From Firmicutes bacterium UBA5010 (GTDB taxonomy: Bacteria; Bacillota; Clostridia; Tissierellales; Sedimentibacteraceae), in the NCBI GenBank assembly GCA_002396645.1, contig DGYI01000034.1, positions 5,446-69,364 on the forward strand: a DNA stretch of 63,919 nt. Direction: 5' to 3'. A model generated the notes under the pieces. It made no database searches. It saw only the letters and a list, made by a program, of their open reading frames with translations, and was not told where the DNA came from. Shown one piece after another: positions 9,706-18,300 of the stretch. Within the stretch, counting starts at the first letter, position 1, and each line of letters begins with the position of its first letter. Position numbers and translations under genes: made by a program.

Positions 9706-9750
9706 TTTTATATACATGCCCCCTTAAACAAAGATACCAAACTATTTCTT

Positions 9751-10116
9751 TTAACTGTTCTTACTGATTTCATCTTTTATCAATGATTCTGAAATATACA
9801 TTGCCTTTATAATCTTATTGAATCGAGTGTAATGAGAGCTGCCCTCTGCAAATTTCATCTGCGCCTTTTCGCATTTGCTGATAATTGAAGATACAGGACG
9901 CAGTGCTTCTATCAGTTCTTCTTTTGTATATTTGTCAGTAACAACTTCATCCGTTAATAATGATTTTGAAATATACATTGCTTTTATTCTGTTTTTAAGG
10001 AGTGTGTACTGAGAGCTCCCTTCTGCAAACTTTATTTGTGCTTTCTCACATTTGGTTATAGTTGAAGAAACAATTTTCAGTGCTTCTTCTAACTCCTTTT
10101 CCGTAAATTTATTCAT
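9751..10116 (-). CDS. Small protein with two tandem ~57-residue repeats
   Basis: 121 residues made almost wholly of two copies of one helical unit. Each copy contains (F/Y)T.(K/E)EL.EAL, then KCEKAQ.KFAEGSS and IKAMYIS.SL. Identity between copies is high by eye, so the duplication is recent or constrained. It begins 5 bp after the aminoglycoside adenylyltransferase stop and so is probably its operon partner. Function unknown; no membrane segment or signal. Confidence 0.7.
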   Translation of the reverse strand: MNKFTEKELEEALKIVSSTITKCEKAQIKFAEGSSQYTLLKNRIKAMYISKSLLTDEVVTDKYTKEELIEALRPVSSIISKCEKAQMKFAEGSSHYTRFNKIIKAMYISESLIKDEISKNS

Positions 10117-10121
10117 AGCAT

Positions 10122-11027
10122 TTACCTCAAATTATGATTTGCCGAACTTTTATCCGCTTCATAAGCAGCGCTACAAGATATCATGTATTTATTATACATA
10201 TCTTCCGTATATTTTGTCACCTTCTTATCATACTCAGGATAAACAAAACAAAGTATTTCTGATACTTCTTTAGATGCTTCCCGAAATAATTCATGGCATA
10301 TAAATAATGATTCCCAAACCTTCTCATAAGAATTCATACAATATGTAGATAGCAATCTGCTCCATAATTTTTTTGAGATATACTTATCTAGAAACTTATA
10401 ATTTTTGCCGACACTCAATGTAAATCCTGTTTCTATTCCAACCTTCCATGACAGCATTCTAAGTAGTTCATGTCGTAGAATCTGGTTCAGATGATCAATT
10501 GCAAACAGGATTTCTTTACGGCACAGTCCTTTAACAACATAAGTTGTTACATTCCAAAATTCATTACAGCAATCATCATATTCTCCGGGTGTGGGCTTTT
10601 TTATATGATAATCAATATCTGTAGGTATGATAGCCTGTTTAATTCTGACATCTTTATCAATCAGAACCTTTATCAGTTTATCATCATTTAAGTAACTATC
10701 TAAATCTTCTAACGGCAATAAAGTAAGGTCAATTTTATTATAATCATCAAAAAGCATAAGATATGAATATCCTTTTTCTTCAGCCGGAAAGAGCTCCATA
10801 TCTTCTGGTTTTTGCATCATTATAATATTCCCGAATTGATTAATCCAATCATCATTAGATATAAATGATTCCATATCTTCAACAAAATATGTAATATCAT
10901 AGTCCTGAAATTCATCTTTAGGTATATTAATATTTGTTCGTGATCCTTCAAGTGTCACAATCCTAATGCGATCATCACTTTTTGCTATGGAAAGTATTAT
11001 ACTCATCATTTCCTGCTCTGTTCTCAT
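10122..11027 (-). CDS. aadK: Aminoglycoside 6-adenylyltransferase (AadK/ANT(6)-like)
   Basis: 301 residues. The nucleotidyltransferase motif GSRTN followed by DYDITYFV (metal-binding aspartates), the segment KIDLTLLPLEDL, and the helical C-terminus are characteristic of streptomycin 6-adenylyltransferases. The reaction is transfer of AMP from ATP to streptomycin. The start codon overlaps the stop of the upstream DUF3841 gene (ATGA), which indicates translational coupling. Whether it confers resistance cannot be told from sequence; chromosomal AadK homologues often give only low-level resistance. Confidence 0.88.
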   Translation of the reverse strand: MRTEQEMMSIILSIAKSDDRIRIVTLEGSRTNINIPKDEFQDYDITYFVEDMESFISNDDWINQFGNIIMMQKPEDMELFPAEEKGYSYLMLFDDYNKIDLTLLPLEDLDSYLNDDKLIKVLIDKDVRIKQAIIPTDIDYHIKKPTPGEYDDCCNEFWNVTTYVVKGLCRKEILFAIDHLNQILRHELLRMLSWKVGIETGFTLSVGKNYKFLDKYISKKLWSRLLSTYCMNSYEKVWESLFICHELFREASKEVSEILCFVYPEYDKKVTKYTEDMYNKYMISCSAAYEADKSSANHNLR

Positions 11028-11599
11028 ACATTACTCCCATTATACGACACTATCCATTCTCTTCGCAATTCCCAAAGAGCAGCTTGATTCGGCTTTGATA
11101 AATCTATATCATTTTCAAATAATAAATCCCAGCTTTTTCTCACCTTTTGTTTTAAATGAGGATAAAAACCGGTCGTATAAATACTGGTTTCATTTTTTAT
11201 TCCCTGTTTTTCTAGAGATTCATTATACTCAATCCGGTCTTTTTCATCTTTAGGTATATAAGCCAGGTTTAATATTCTATTCCATTTAACAGGGTCAAAT
11301 AAAATTACATTTTCAATTTCTGCTTCTATCTCCAGAATATAGCTGTCCTCATGATTTTCAATATATCTTAAATCTGTAAACAGCCATATCGGATATTCTG
11401 CGCCTTCCGGTTTAGGGACTATATTTATGGCATTTCTGACAAACCAATTATAAGGTTCTAAAAAGATATTGGCTGAACTTTCATATTTTTTTATAATAAA
11501 TTCTTTTTTAACATGATATATTCCCTTTTCTTTGATAGTATCAAGGACTATTTTTCTTTGAGATGTATATAATTTTATCTTTTTATTTGATTCAAACAT
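11024..11599 (-). CDS. DUF3841 protein, copy 2
   Basis: 191 residues of the DUF3841 family: KLYTSQRKIVLDTI at the N-terminus, YNWFVRNA, PEGAEYPIWLF and a C-terminal ALWELRREWIV. It is a close paralogue of the gene just upstream (same order of motifs throughout). AGAGGT precedes the ATG. It is coupled by a 4-bp overlap to the adenylyltransferase gene. The biochemical function of DUF3841 is unknown to me; the fold has been compared with ADP-ribosyl-binding types, but I cannot support that here. Confidence 0.8.
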   Translation of the reverse strand: MFESNKKIKLYTSQRKIVLDTIKEKGIYHVKKEFIIKKYESSANIFLEPYNWFVRNAINIVPKPEGAEYPIWLFTDLRYIENHEDSYILEIEAEIENVILFDPVKWNRILNLAYIPKDEKDRIEYNESLEKQGIKNETSIYTTGFYPHLKQKVRKSWDLLFENDIDLSKPNQAALWELRREWIVSYNGSNV

Positions 11600-11631
11600 A
11601 AATTCTACCTCTTAATTTTCATGTCAAACAC

Positions 11632-12225
11632 CTATCCGTTTATAATATCAACTACCCATTCTTTTTTTATCTCCCACATAGTCGCTTGTAAAAATGCACT
11701 TTTCTCGTCAAACGGCTCAAATAATCTTTCCCAACTTTTGATTATTTTATTTTTCAATAATGGATAGAAGTTACCCTTATCACTTGTAATTATAGAAGGC
11801 TCATTGCTTATACCGAATCTTTTCAACTCTTTATTATGTTTTTCCTCATCCTCCGGATCAACAGGTAAATAGAAATAATTGACTATATACCCCCATTTGT
11901 TTGCGTCAGTAAAAACAACATCTTTTCTATCTGCTTCTATTTCCAAAATAACTGCTCCCTCCGTAGGCTGCAGCATCACCTCTGAAGACGTGGAAAACCA
12001 AATAGGGTATTTTACACCTTCAGGTCTGGGAACTATTCTGTCTGCATTCTTTCCATACCATTCATATAGATTTAAATAATAATCTGATATTGTGTCCATC
12101 TTTTCTAAAATATACTCTTTCTTAACTCTATAAACGCCATATTTATTCAATTCATCAACAACATTTTTATGCTGCCTTGTCCAAAGTCTTACTTTATCAT
12201 TAGTATTATTTAAATCGCTTGTCAT
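11632..12225 (-). CDS. DUF3841 protein, copy 1
   Basis: 197 residues. Shares with its neighbour RLWTRQHKNVVDEL, YEWYGKNADRIVPRPEGV, YPIWFST, EIEAD and MWEIKKEWVV. Tandem duplication is the simplest explanation, but the copies have diverged strongly. First gene of the likely operon DUF3841-DUF3841-aadK-repeat protein (12225 down to 9751). AGGAG with 7-nt spacing fixes the start. Confidence 0.8.
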   Translation of the reverse strand: MTSDLNNTNDKVRLWTRQHKNVVDELNKYGVYRVKKEYILEKMDTISDYYLNLYEWYGKNADRIVPRPEGVKYPIWFSTSSEVMLQPTEGAVILEIEADRKDVVFTDANKWGYIVNYFYLPVDPEDEEKHNKELKRFGISNEPSIITSDKGNFYPLLKNKIIKSWERLFEPFDEKSAFLQATMWEIKKEWVVDIING

Positions 12226-12259
12226 ATCTTTTCTCCTTCTGCTTTAATTCCTTTTATCT

Positions 12260-12299
12260 TATTATATATGGCTCAGCTTTCTGAGACTATGATATAGTA
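12260..12299. repeat. Palindromic repeat, single-hairpin copy
   Basis: An imperfect 40-bp palindrome. The left part reads TATTATATATGGCTCAG, the right part CTGAGACTATGATATAGTA, with a 4-nt loop. The CTCAG/CTGAG stem and the ATATCAT-type borders match the repeats at 20252-20335 and 60269-60348. It lies between the DUF3841 operon and the AlkD-like gene and may also act as a terminator. Confidence 0.6.
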
Positions 12300-12305
12300 A
12301 CTTCT

Positions 12306-12983
12306 CTAAAGTTTCATTTCTCTTAAGACTGCTTTGTTTTCTTCCGAAACACGCAATGATTCAAGCATTTTTTGAATTGATTTGTTATGTGTCCACTTAT
12401 CAAGTATATTCTTTCTTAAAACATCAAAACAAAGTTCCGGATATTTAGACATAATCGTTGCAAATGCCCAAGCAACTGCCATTTTACAAAAATATCCTTC
12501 ATTTTTTAGCTCTAATAACATTTTAATTGATTGATGTATATAGTTATCATTAAGAAAATGGCTTATTATCATTACAGCTACAATTCGTTGTGCATATTCA
12601 TCATCAATTTCTTTGTACAGCCTTAAATATTCTAATACCATCTCAGGATACTTTCTTGCTATTACAAATTTTTGGCACAATGAGTCAACGACACTCCATT
12701 CCTTAGCAAAAGGAACAAATGCATCAAAGTATTGTAAAGAAACACTGATGTTCTTTAAATTTCCTATGACATATGTCTGAAGTATCTCAAGTTCATATAC
12801 AGAAAAATCATTTGTTCTTAAAAACTCAACAGCATTAGTCTTACTGATTTCTTTTGCAATTACCTTTAATTTGGGATAACTGATTCCAATATATGGTTTT
12901 CTGTTAACGACATCATTTTTCAAGTCTCTAAATGTTTTGTTATTTTGTAAATACAAATTATTCAATACCAGTTTAGCTTCCAT
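12306..12983 (-). CDS. DNA alkylation repair protein, AlkD-like HEAT glycosylase
   Basis: 225 residues, all-helical, of the DNA alkylation repair family (AlkC/AlkD-like). Visible hallmarks are GISYPKLKVIAKEI, the segment EWSVVDSLCQKF (the W-x-x-x-D region that faces DNA) and KMAVAWAFATI with DKWTHNKSIQKMLES near the C-terminus. The family removes N3- and N7-alkylpurines without base flipping. It lies in a window rich in alkylation-repair genes. AGGAG precedes the ATG. Confidence 0.85.
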   Translation of the reverse strand: MEAKLVLNNLYLQNNKTFRDLKNDVVNRKPYIGISYPKLKVIAKEISKTNAVEFLRTNDFSVYELEILQTYVIGNLKNISVSLQYFDAFVPFAKEWSVVDSLCQKFVIARKYPEMVLEYLRLYKEIDDEYAQRIVAVMIISHFLNDNYIHQSIKMLLELKNEGYFCKMAVAWAFATIMSKYPELCFDVLRKNILDKWTHNKSIQKMLESLRVSEENKAVLREMKL

Positions 12984-13006
12984 ATCTCTCCTCTAAACCA
13001 TGATAT

Positions 13007-13085
13007 TATTATTAACAATATTGTTTTTATTTACAATATTATTAACAATATTGTTTTTATTTACAATATTATTAACAATATTTTT
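13007..13085. repeat. 30-bp tandem repeat, 2.7 copies
   Basis: The unit ATTATTAACAATATTGTTTT plus TATTTACAAT repeats at 13007, 13037 and 13067; the last copy is partial and decayed. Each full unit has a perfect 12-bp palindrome AACAATATTGTT (13014-13025, 13044-13055). The array touches the stop codon of the flavoprotein gene at 13086 and fills the gap to the AlkD-like gene. Confidence 0.85.
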
Positions 13086-14138
13086 TTATTTAAATAGATT
13101 TTTTATATTTTCTGCAAACAGCTCTGCCTTTTGCTCTATATTTTCTACTTCCAATATTGCCCCTTTATCATTAGCAGTCTCCATTAACGTAAAATACGGA
13201 GGCAAAATAAATTTTTTATTTATATTCATTGCACTTATAAGCTGTTCGGCAATTATATCACTTCCGCAATGTCCCGATACGATAATAGAAAATATAGATT
13301 TTCTGTCAAAATCATTAAGCCTGAAAAGTGCTGTAAATCTGTTAATTACTGCGGTTAAATTAGCACTTATTGCATCATTATAATTAGGACATATAAATAT
13401 GACGACATCACAAGATAAAATGGCAGGATATATTTCTTCAACCATTATTCCTCCGTAGAAGCATGTATTGCTTTCGCCAAAGTGAGTGCAAGCTTGAAAT
13501 GAACAGGCCTTACAATCCTTTACCGAACCATTTTCAATATGCAGCTCTTTAATATCATACTGACTAAGCCCATTCTTGACCATATTCCAGAAAAGCAAGG
13601 TGTTTGATGTCTTGTGATTGCTCGCATGCAGTACAAGTATATTGGGATTTGAATATCTCGGAAATTCAAATTCAATAAGTCCGTCTAAAAGCTCTTTGCA
13701 AGAATTTAAGAAAATTTCTTCATAAGGCAAATCATACAGCTTTTTATAAGAAATCAAATTGTTAAACGACCCTGTAGCTTCAACAATCGGTCTTCCGGGA
13801 AAAGTACAGCCTGAACTATTGCAATAAAAGATAATCTTTCTTGCTACAGAACGCGTAAATAATTCATTGTTGCTATGGATAATAATTCCTCCTACACTGT
13901 TTTCCATAAATGATTTTCCCGATTTATAAATTATATCCAGCATTTTAAACAGCTCAACATTAATGCCGCTATCACCCAATTCAACTGCAAATAAAATAAT
14001 CTTGCTGTCCATTCTTTCCATGTCCTTATAGCAATCTATAATATGATAGCTTTTATCTTCCAATATTTTATTGATAGTGTTTTGCATGACATCTGATAAT
14101 TTATGCGGTACTAAAACAATTAATTCTCTATTATCCAT
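13086..14138 (-). CDS. Iron-sulfur flavoprotein, NADPH-dependent FMN reductase-like
   Basis: 350 residues. The C-terminal half, from about residue 164 (NILVLHASNHKTSNT), is a flavodoxin/FMN-reductase fold with the phosphate-binding N-terminal loop and a cysteine cluster C209-x2-C212-x4-C217-x8-C226, resembling clostridial iron-sulfur flavoproteins. The N-terminal half (LIVLVPHKLSDVMQ, then AVELGDSGINVELF) looks like a second, degenerate flavodoxin-like unit. The start at 14138 has GGGAGG just upstream; a second ATG at 14150 lies within that site. Last gene of the three-gene operon with the LDH-like and HD-NadD genes; the gap to the preceding stop is 15 bp. Substrate unknown. Confidence 0.75.
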   Translation of the reverse strand: MDNRELIVLVPHKLSDVMQNTINKILEDKSYHIIDCYKDMERMDSKIILFAVELGDSGINVELFKMLDIIYKSGKSFMENSVGGIIIHSNNELFTRSVARKIIFYCNSSGCTFPGRPIVEATGSFNNLISYKKLYDLPYEEIFLNSCKELLDGLIEFEFPRYSNPNILVLHASNHKTSNTLLFWNMVKNGLSQYDIKELHIENGSVKDCKACSFQACTHFGESNTCFYGGIMVEEIYPAILSCDVVIFICPNYNDAISANLTAVINRFTALFRLNDFDRKSIFSIIVSGHCGSDIIAEQLISAMNINKKFILPPYFTLMETANDKGAILEVENIEQKAELFAENIKNLFK

Positions 14139-14153
14139 AAACCCTCCCATGAA

Positions 14154-15359
14154 TTATTTTATCTGCTGTAGCCTTTGATAACTGACAGATAATCTTTTAT
14201 ATAGCTGAGGCGGCATGTTAATTCTTTCAATTTCAACACCATATGGAGTTACTCTGTTCTTGCATCCGAAATATACTCCTCCGATATACACTGAGCTATA
14301 ATGCCATTTACCCTCTAAGGTATGTATTATTGAAATAGCGGCAGAGGACATAGCCGGTGCAACATATGGCTTAAAGCCAAATTTTCTGACCTCAAGATTT
14401 GCATTGATGACTAAATCCGTAAGCTCATGTGACAAAGCATCATCATAATTTTCTATGTTATCGGCTATTATCAAATCAGTGCCATGAGGACCAAAGGCTC
14501 TCCCGTGTTTTTTATACTGATTGAATCTTTCGTACATATCTGCGTAAAACAATGCTCTGGCATTCATAACTCCCAATCCGTATCCTTTTATCTTTTCAGG
14601 AGGCAAATTACTGTTTTCATAAGCAACTTTACAAAGCGGATCAACCGGATCTGAAACAACGGCAAAAATACCGTGAAACTCTCTTTGCTTGGCTAATATC
14701 GCATATTCCTTTACAAGCTCCTTATTCCTTTTAAATTGCTCCATACGCACATCCTTAACATCACTTCCGACGGCAGGTATTCCTAAAGACGCGCAAAAAA
14801 CAAACATATCACAATCAAACAAGCTGTCTTTATCAATGATTTTCACTTTGGGATAGCTGTCATAATTAAACGGATCGGTAATTTGGTTTATCTCATAAAA
14901 CCATCTGTTTGCAACTGATTCATTGATATCATAAATACCTATTTCCTCAATGCTGTTTTGACCTAAAAGTCTTAATCCCATCAACAAGGTACTTCCCACA
15001 TCTCCAAGTGCAAACACATTGATTTTATACCTTTTTTTAGTGTCTATATTAAAACATTCTTCATAGCCTTTATAGGAAGTATTAACAGCCTTTATATTTT
15101 TATTCTTTATCAGCTTCTCATAAAATTCCTTGTTTGCACTTATATCCTGCTTACATAAAACCGATAAATCCTCTTTTTCTATAAAAAAATCTTCAACCGA
15201 GGAAACGGAATATGTTTTTTTAGAATTGTTTTCATCCAATTTCACTAAAAAAAACAGATGCTCGGCGTTTTGTATTGCCTCTTGTTCTTCAAGCTTTTTA
15301 TAATTATATTCATCCTTTAACGAACACAAATAATTGTTGTTAAATATATAAAATTGCAT
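14154..15359 (-). CDS. Lactate/malate dehydrogenase-like protein, divergent
   Basis: 401 residues. An N-terminal extension of about 110 residues precedes a Rossmann domain with the NAD loop ALGDVGSTLL and acidic IYDIN at the end of beta-2. The C-terminal part keeps the catalytic-His region FGPHGTDL (H near residue 291). The usual NPVD is SDPVD, and where LDH has LDxxR (catalytic Asp) this protein has VMNAR. The fold is clear, but classic 2-hydroxyacid dehydrogenase activity is doubtful. GAGGTG precedes the ATG at 15359; the longer frame begins at a GTG inside that site. Twelve bp follow the giant gene, and the flavoprotein gene follows, so the three are one operon. Confidence 0.75.
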   Translation of the reverse strand: MQFYIFNNNYLCSLKDEYNYKKLEEQEAIQNAEHLFFLVKLDENNSKKTYSVSSVEDFFIEKEDLSVLCKQDISANKEFYEKLIKNKNIKAVNTSYKGYEECFNIDTKKRYKINVFALGDVGSTLLMGLRLLGQNSIEEIGIYDINESVANRWFYEINQITDPFNYDSYPKVKIIDKDSLFDCDMFVFCASLGIPAVGSDVKDVRMEQFKRNKELVKEYAILAKQREFHGIFAVVSDPVDPLCKVAYENSNLPPEKIKGYGLGVMNARALFYADMYERFNQYKKHGRAFGPHGTDLIIADNIENYDDALSHELTDLVINANLEVRKFGFKPYVAPAMSSAAISIIHTLEGKWHYSSVYIGGVYFGCKNRVTPYGVEIERINMPPQLYKRLSVSYQRLQQIK

Positions 15360-15371
15360 ATAACACCTCAC

Positions 15372-18300
15372 TTATTTGGATTTTCTGAGTCTCATCAATA
15401 GATTTATATCGTTTTCTATATACCTTGATGGCTCAATATTCAAATCATATGATATATCTTTTCCCCTATCAGGTACTCTTGGTGAAATCATAACCTCACT
15501 GAGCCTTTTCAGTGTTAGTTTTCTTTCATAAATTCGTTGATATTCTATCTCTAAAGTCTGCATTATATTTTTTGCATTTTCAAGGCAAGTCATAGATAAT
15601 TCAAATATGCTGTTGTAGTTTGCACCTCTGATAAATTTAGGCTCAACATAAGGTAAAATAAGATTTACAGATGGTATAAGATTAAGAGTCGGCTCTTCTC
15701 CATACCCCACTGTATCTCCTCCGATAAACGGATACATCAAATTTTCATTAAACCACAGTCTTAAATTAGGGATAAAATATGCACTGTCTATTTCCCTTTT
15801 CTGCATTGTCATTAAATCCTTTCCCCGAGAAGACAATATTCCTACAATAGTTTTTTCAACTCTTATATCATTACTTTTAAACATCGGATCAATTACCTTC
15901 ATTCTATATCCTTTATTAAGAATATCATCAACCAAAATAACAGGTCTGTTAAATGATTTTATTGTTTTAACCTGATTTAACAATGGTGAATAAAATGGAT
16001 ATTCAGATATGGTAGAAGCACTGATATCCGCATTAAAAACCTTATCTGTATGGATTGATTTAGTAACTGTATTCGGTACTACTCTACCGTTTAGGGTAGT
16101 TCCGAAAGGCACACACATATACTCTCCCAAAACTCTTTTTTTAAGAATCTTATTTGGAACAGAATTAATTTCACAGATTTTTTTCACCATTTTATGTTGT
16201 ATTATTTCATTATCAAAGGTTAAAATCAGACTGTCAGGATATAGCTGAGTCAATGCTTTTTGGAGATTTTTCCGAGATTCACGCACGACCTCCATCACTT
16301 TTTCATTACTGCTTAGAGGTTCTTTTATGAAACTCTCCACATCCAGCACTAAAGCTATAGGAAACTTCATATCAACTCCATAAACATAGCCTTTGTTATT
16401 ATCATTATGCAAATCTGCAAAGCCTTGCAGTTCAAGAGTATCATATATTCTTTTTTCATATTTGACATTTAAAATATTATGAAATAAAACATAGGTAAAA
16501 TCATTTTCCAAACAATGCGCAAAAGTTTCCGTTAAGATAATCTGAATAATATCATTAATTTTGCAGTCTTCATCAATGTACAGTCCGTCAATCACTGCTA
16601 TATTGCCGGCAGTATGCTCTCGCACATAATTAGCAAGCTTTGTACTGCCGAATTCGTCATATAAAAGAGAGGTGCTTAAACTGTGAAATAGTGAAAATCC
16701 AATAATTTTATTGTCATCTTCATTAATAATCTTTAATGCCTTTATAGGCTTTAAAAACAACTCATCAACATTCATCTTATCCGGGTCTATATTTTTGCTT
16801 ATTAAAATTTTAATTTCTTCATCCAAAGTTTCATCCACATAAAGTCCGAGTGATTTAGTTTTTATAATGCTTTTGTACTGAGGCTCCCGTAAATAAAGAC
16901 TTTTTTCGTATATGAAGTTTTGAGCCGATAAGTCTATCAAATATGAAATATCTCTGTTATCATCAATATTATCTCTTATTTGAGTAGAACTGATATCCTC
17001 AAGGTAAACCGGCAATGAAAGCATTACAACTTCGGCATTAATTCTTTCTACATTTGTGCCGCTTTTATCATCATTATCAGAATCCTCTTGTTCTCTGCTT
17101 AATCGGTTAAATACTATATGGTTGAAATTGTGTATAGAATTTAAATCAGGTTCTTTTTTATACGCTGATGCATTATCTATTACATCACTGCCTACAACAA
17201 TAAAAACATCTTTGCCAAAGAAAATATTTTTTAAGTTATATAAATCATTTGAATTTGAAATATTAACAGGTATATCATCAGGAAAAAGATAAATTCCGAA
17301 TTCATCAGCTATAGACATGCTTGTTATCTGCCGTCTGATTAATCTTGGCTGTGTTCTTTTAGACCATGAAAATTCATCTACTGCCAAATACACCTCATAG
17401 CCGAGATCGCGTATTTCCTGTGCTATACCCTTGTGACTCAGTGAAAACGGATCAAATGTTCCGGGGAAAAACGCTACCTTGGTGATAGGTTCAAACTTAA
17501 AGCTTCCGTTTTCAAGAATATAGTCGCTTATAAACCTATATATATGATTTAGCGATGCCGCATTGTGATAGAAAAAAACATCGCTTGATTCTTTGCTCGG
17601 TATCAAGGTCAGAAGTTTTTTGCTTATAATGTTAAATATTTTACTTTTTTGTTCTGTTTTTAAGTATTTAGATCCGAATAAATTTTTTCCTATAACTAAA
17701 AATGCTTCCTGCTTAATTTGCTCGTCATAGCTGGCTAAACCGCTGAATATAACACCCAACATCTTTACCAATCTTTTATTATATACTGATTCTTTTTCAT
17801 TAAACAGATATTTATATTTCGTGTAATGATTTATAATAACCCCTATGGTATCAAGGCATAAACAGCTGGTTGAGCGCATGCTTACATTAAATATTTTTTG
17901 GACTTCATCTATGAGCTCATTCAGCTCGGCAGGATCTAATAACAATACAAACTGTCCCAAATATTCCGGTATATATTTAGAAAATTCAAAGGAATCTATT
18001 TCCAATCCTTTCAAAAGTTCAATCGATATTTCATTAATATGTTCTTTTGGAAGCAGCTTAGCTATTTTTAAAAGTGCAGCTCCGGCTTTATATCTAACTG
18101 TTGCGCTTGCGCTTACCTTTACTAAATTTCCAAAGTGCGTTGCAGCCTGAAGCAATGAGACCATATCAAGATTCGGCGAATTATATGATATAAAATCTAT
18201 ACTCACGCTTTTTATAATCCAATGTGTCGCAGTCTTTAAATTATCGAGAAATATACTTTGAATTTTACTTTTTTCCATTTTTGTCAAAGTATCATATATA

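Noticed and set aside
13007..13085. CRISPR array
   Set aside because: The repeats are directly adjacent with no spacers, and no cas genes are present.
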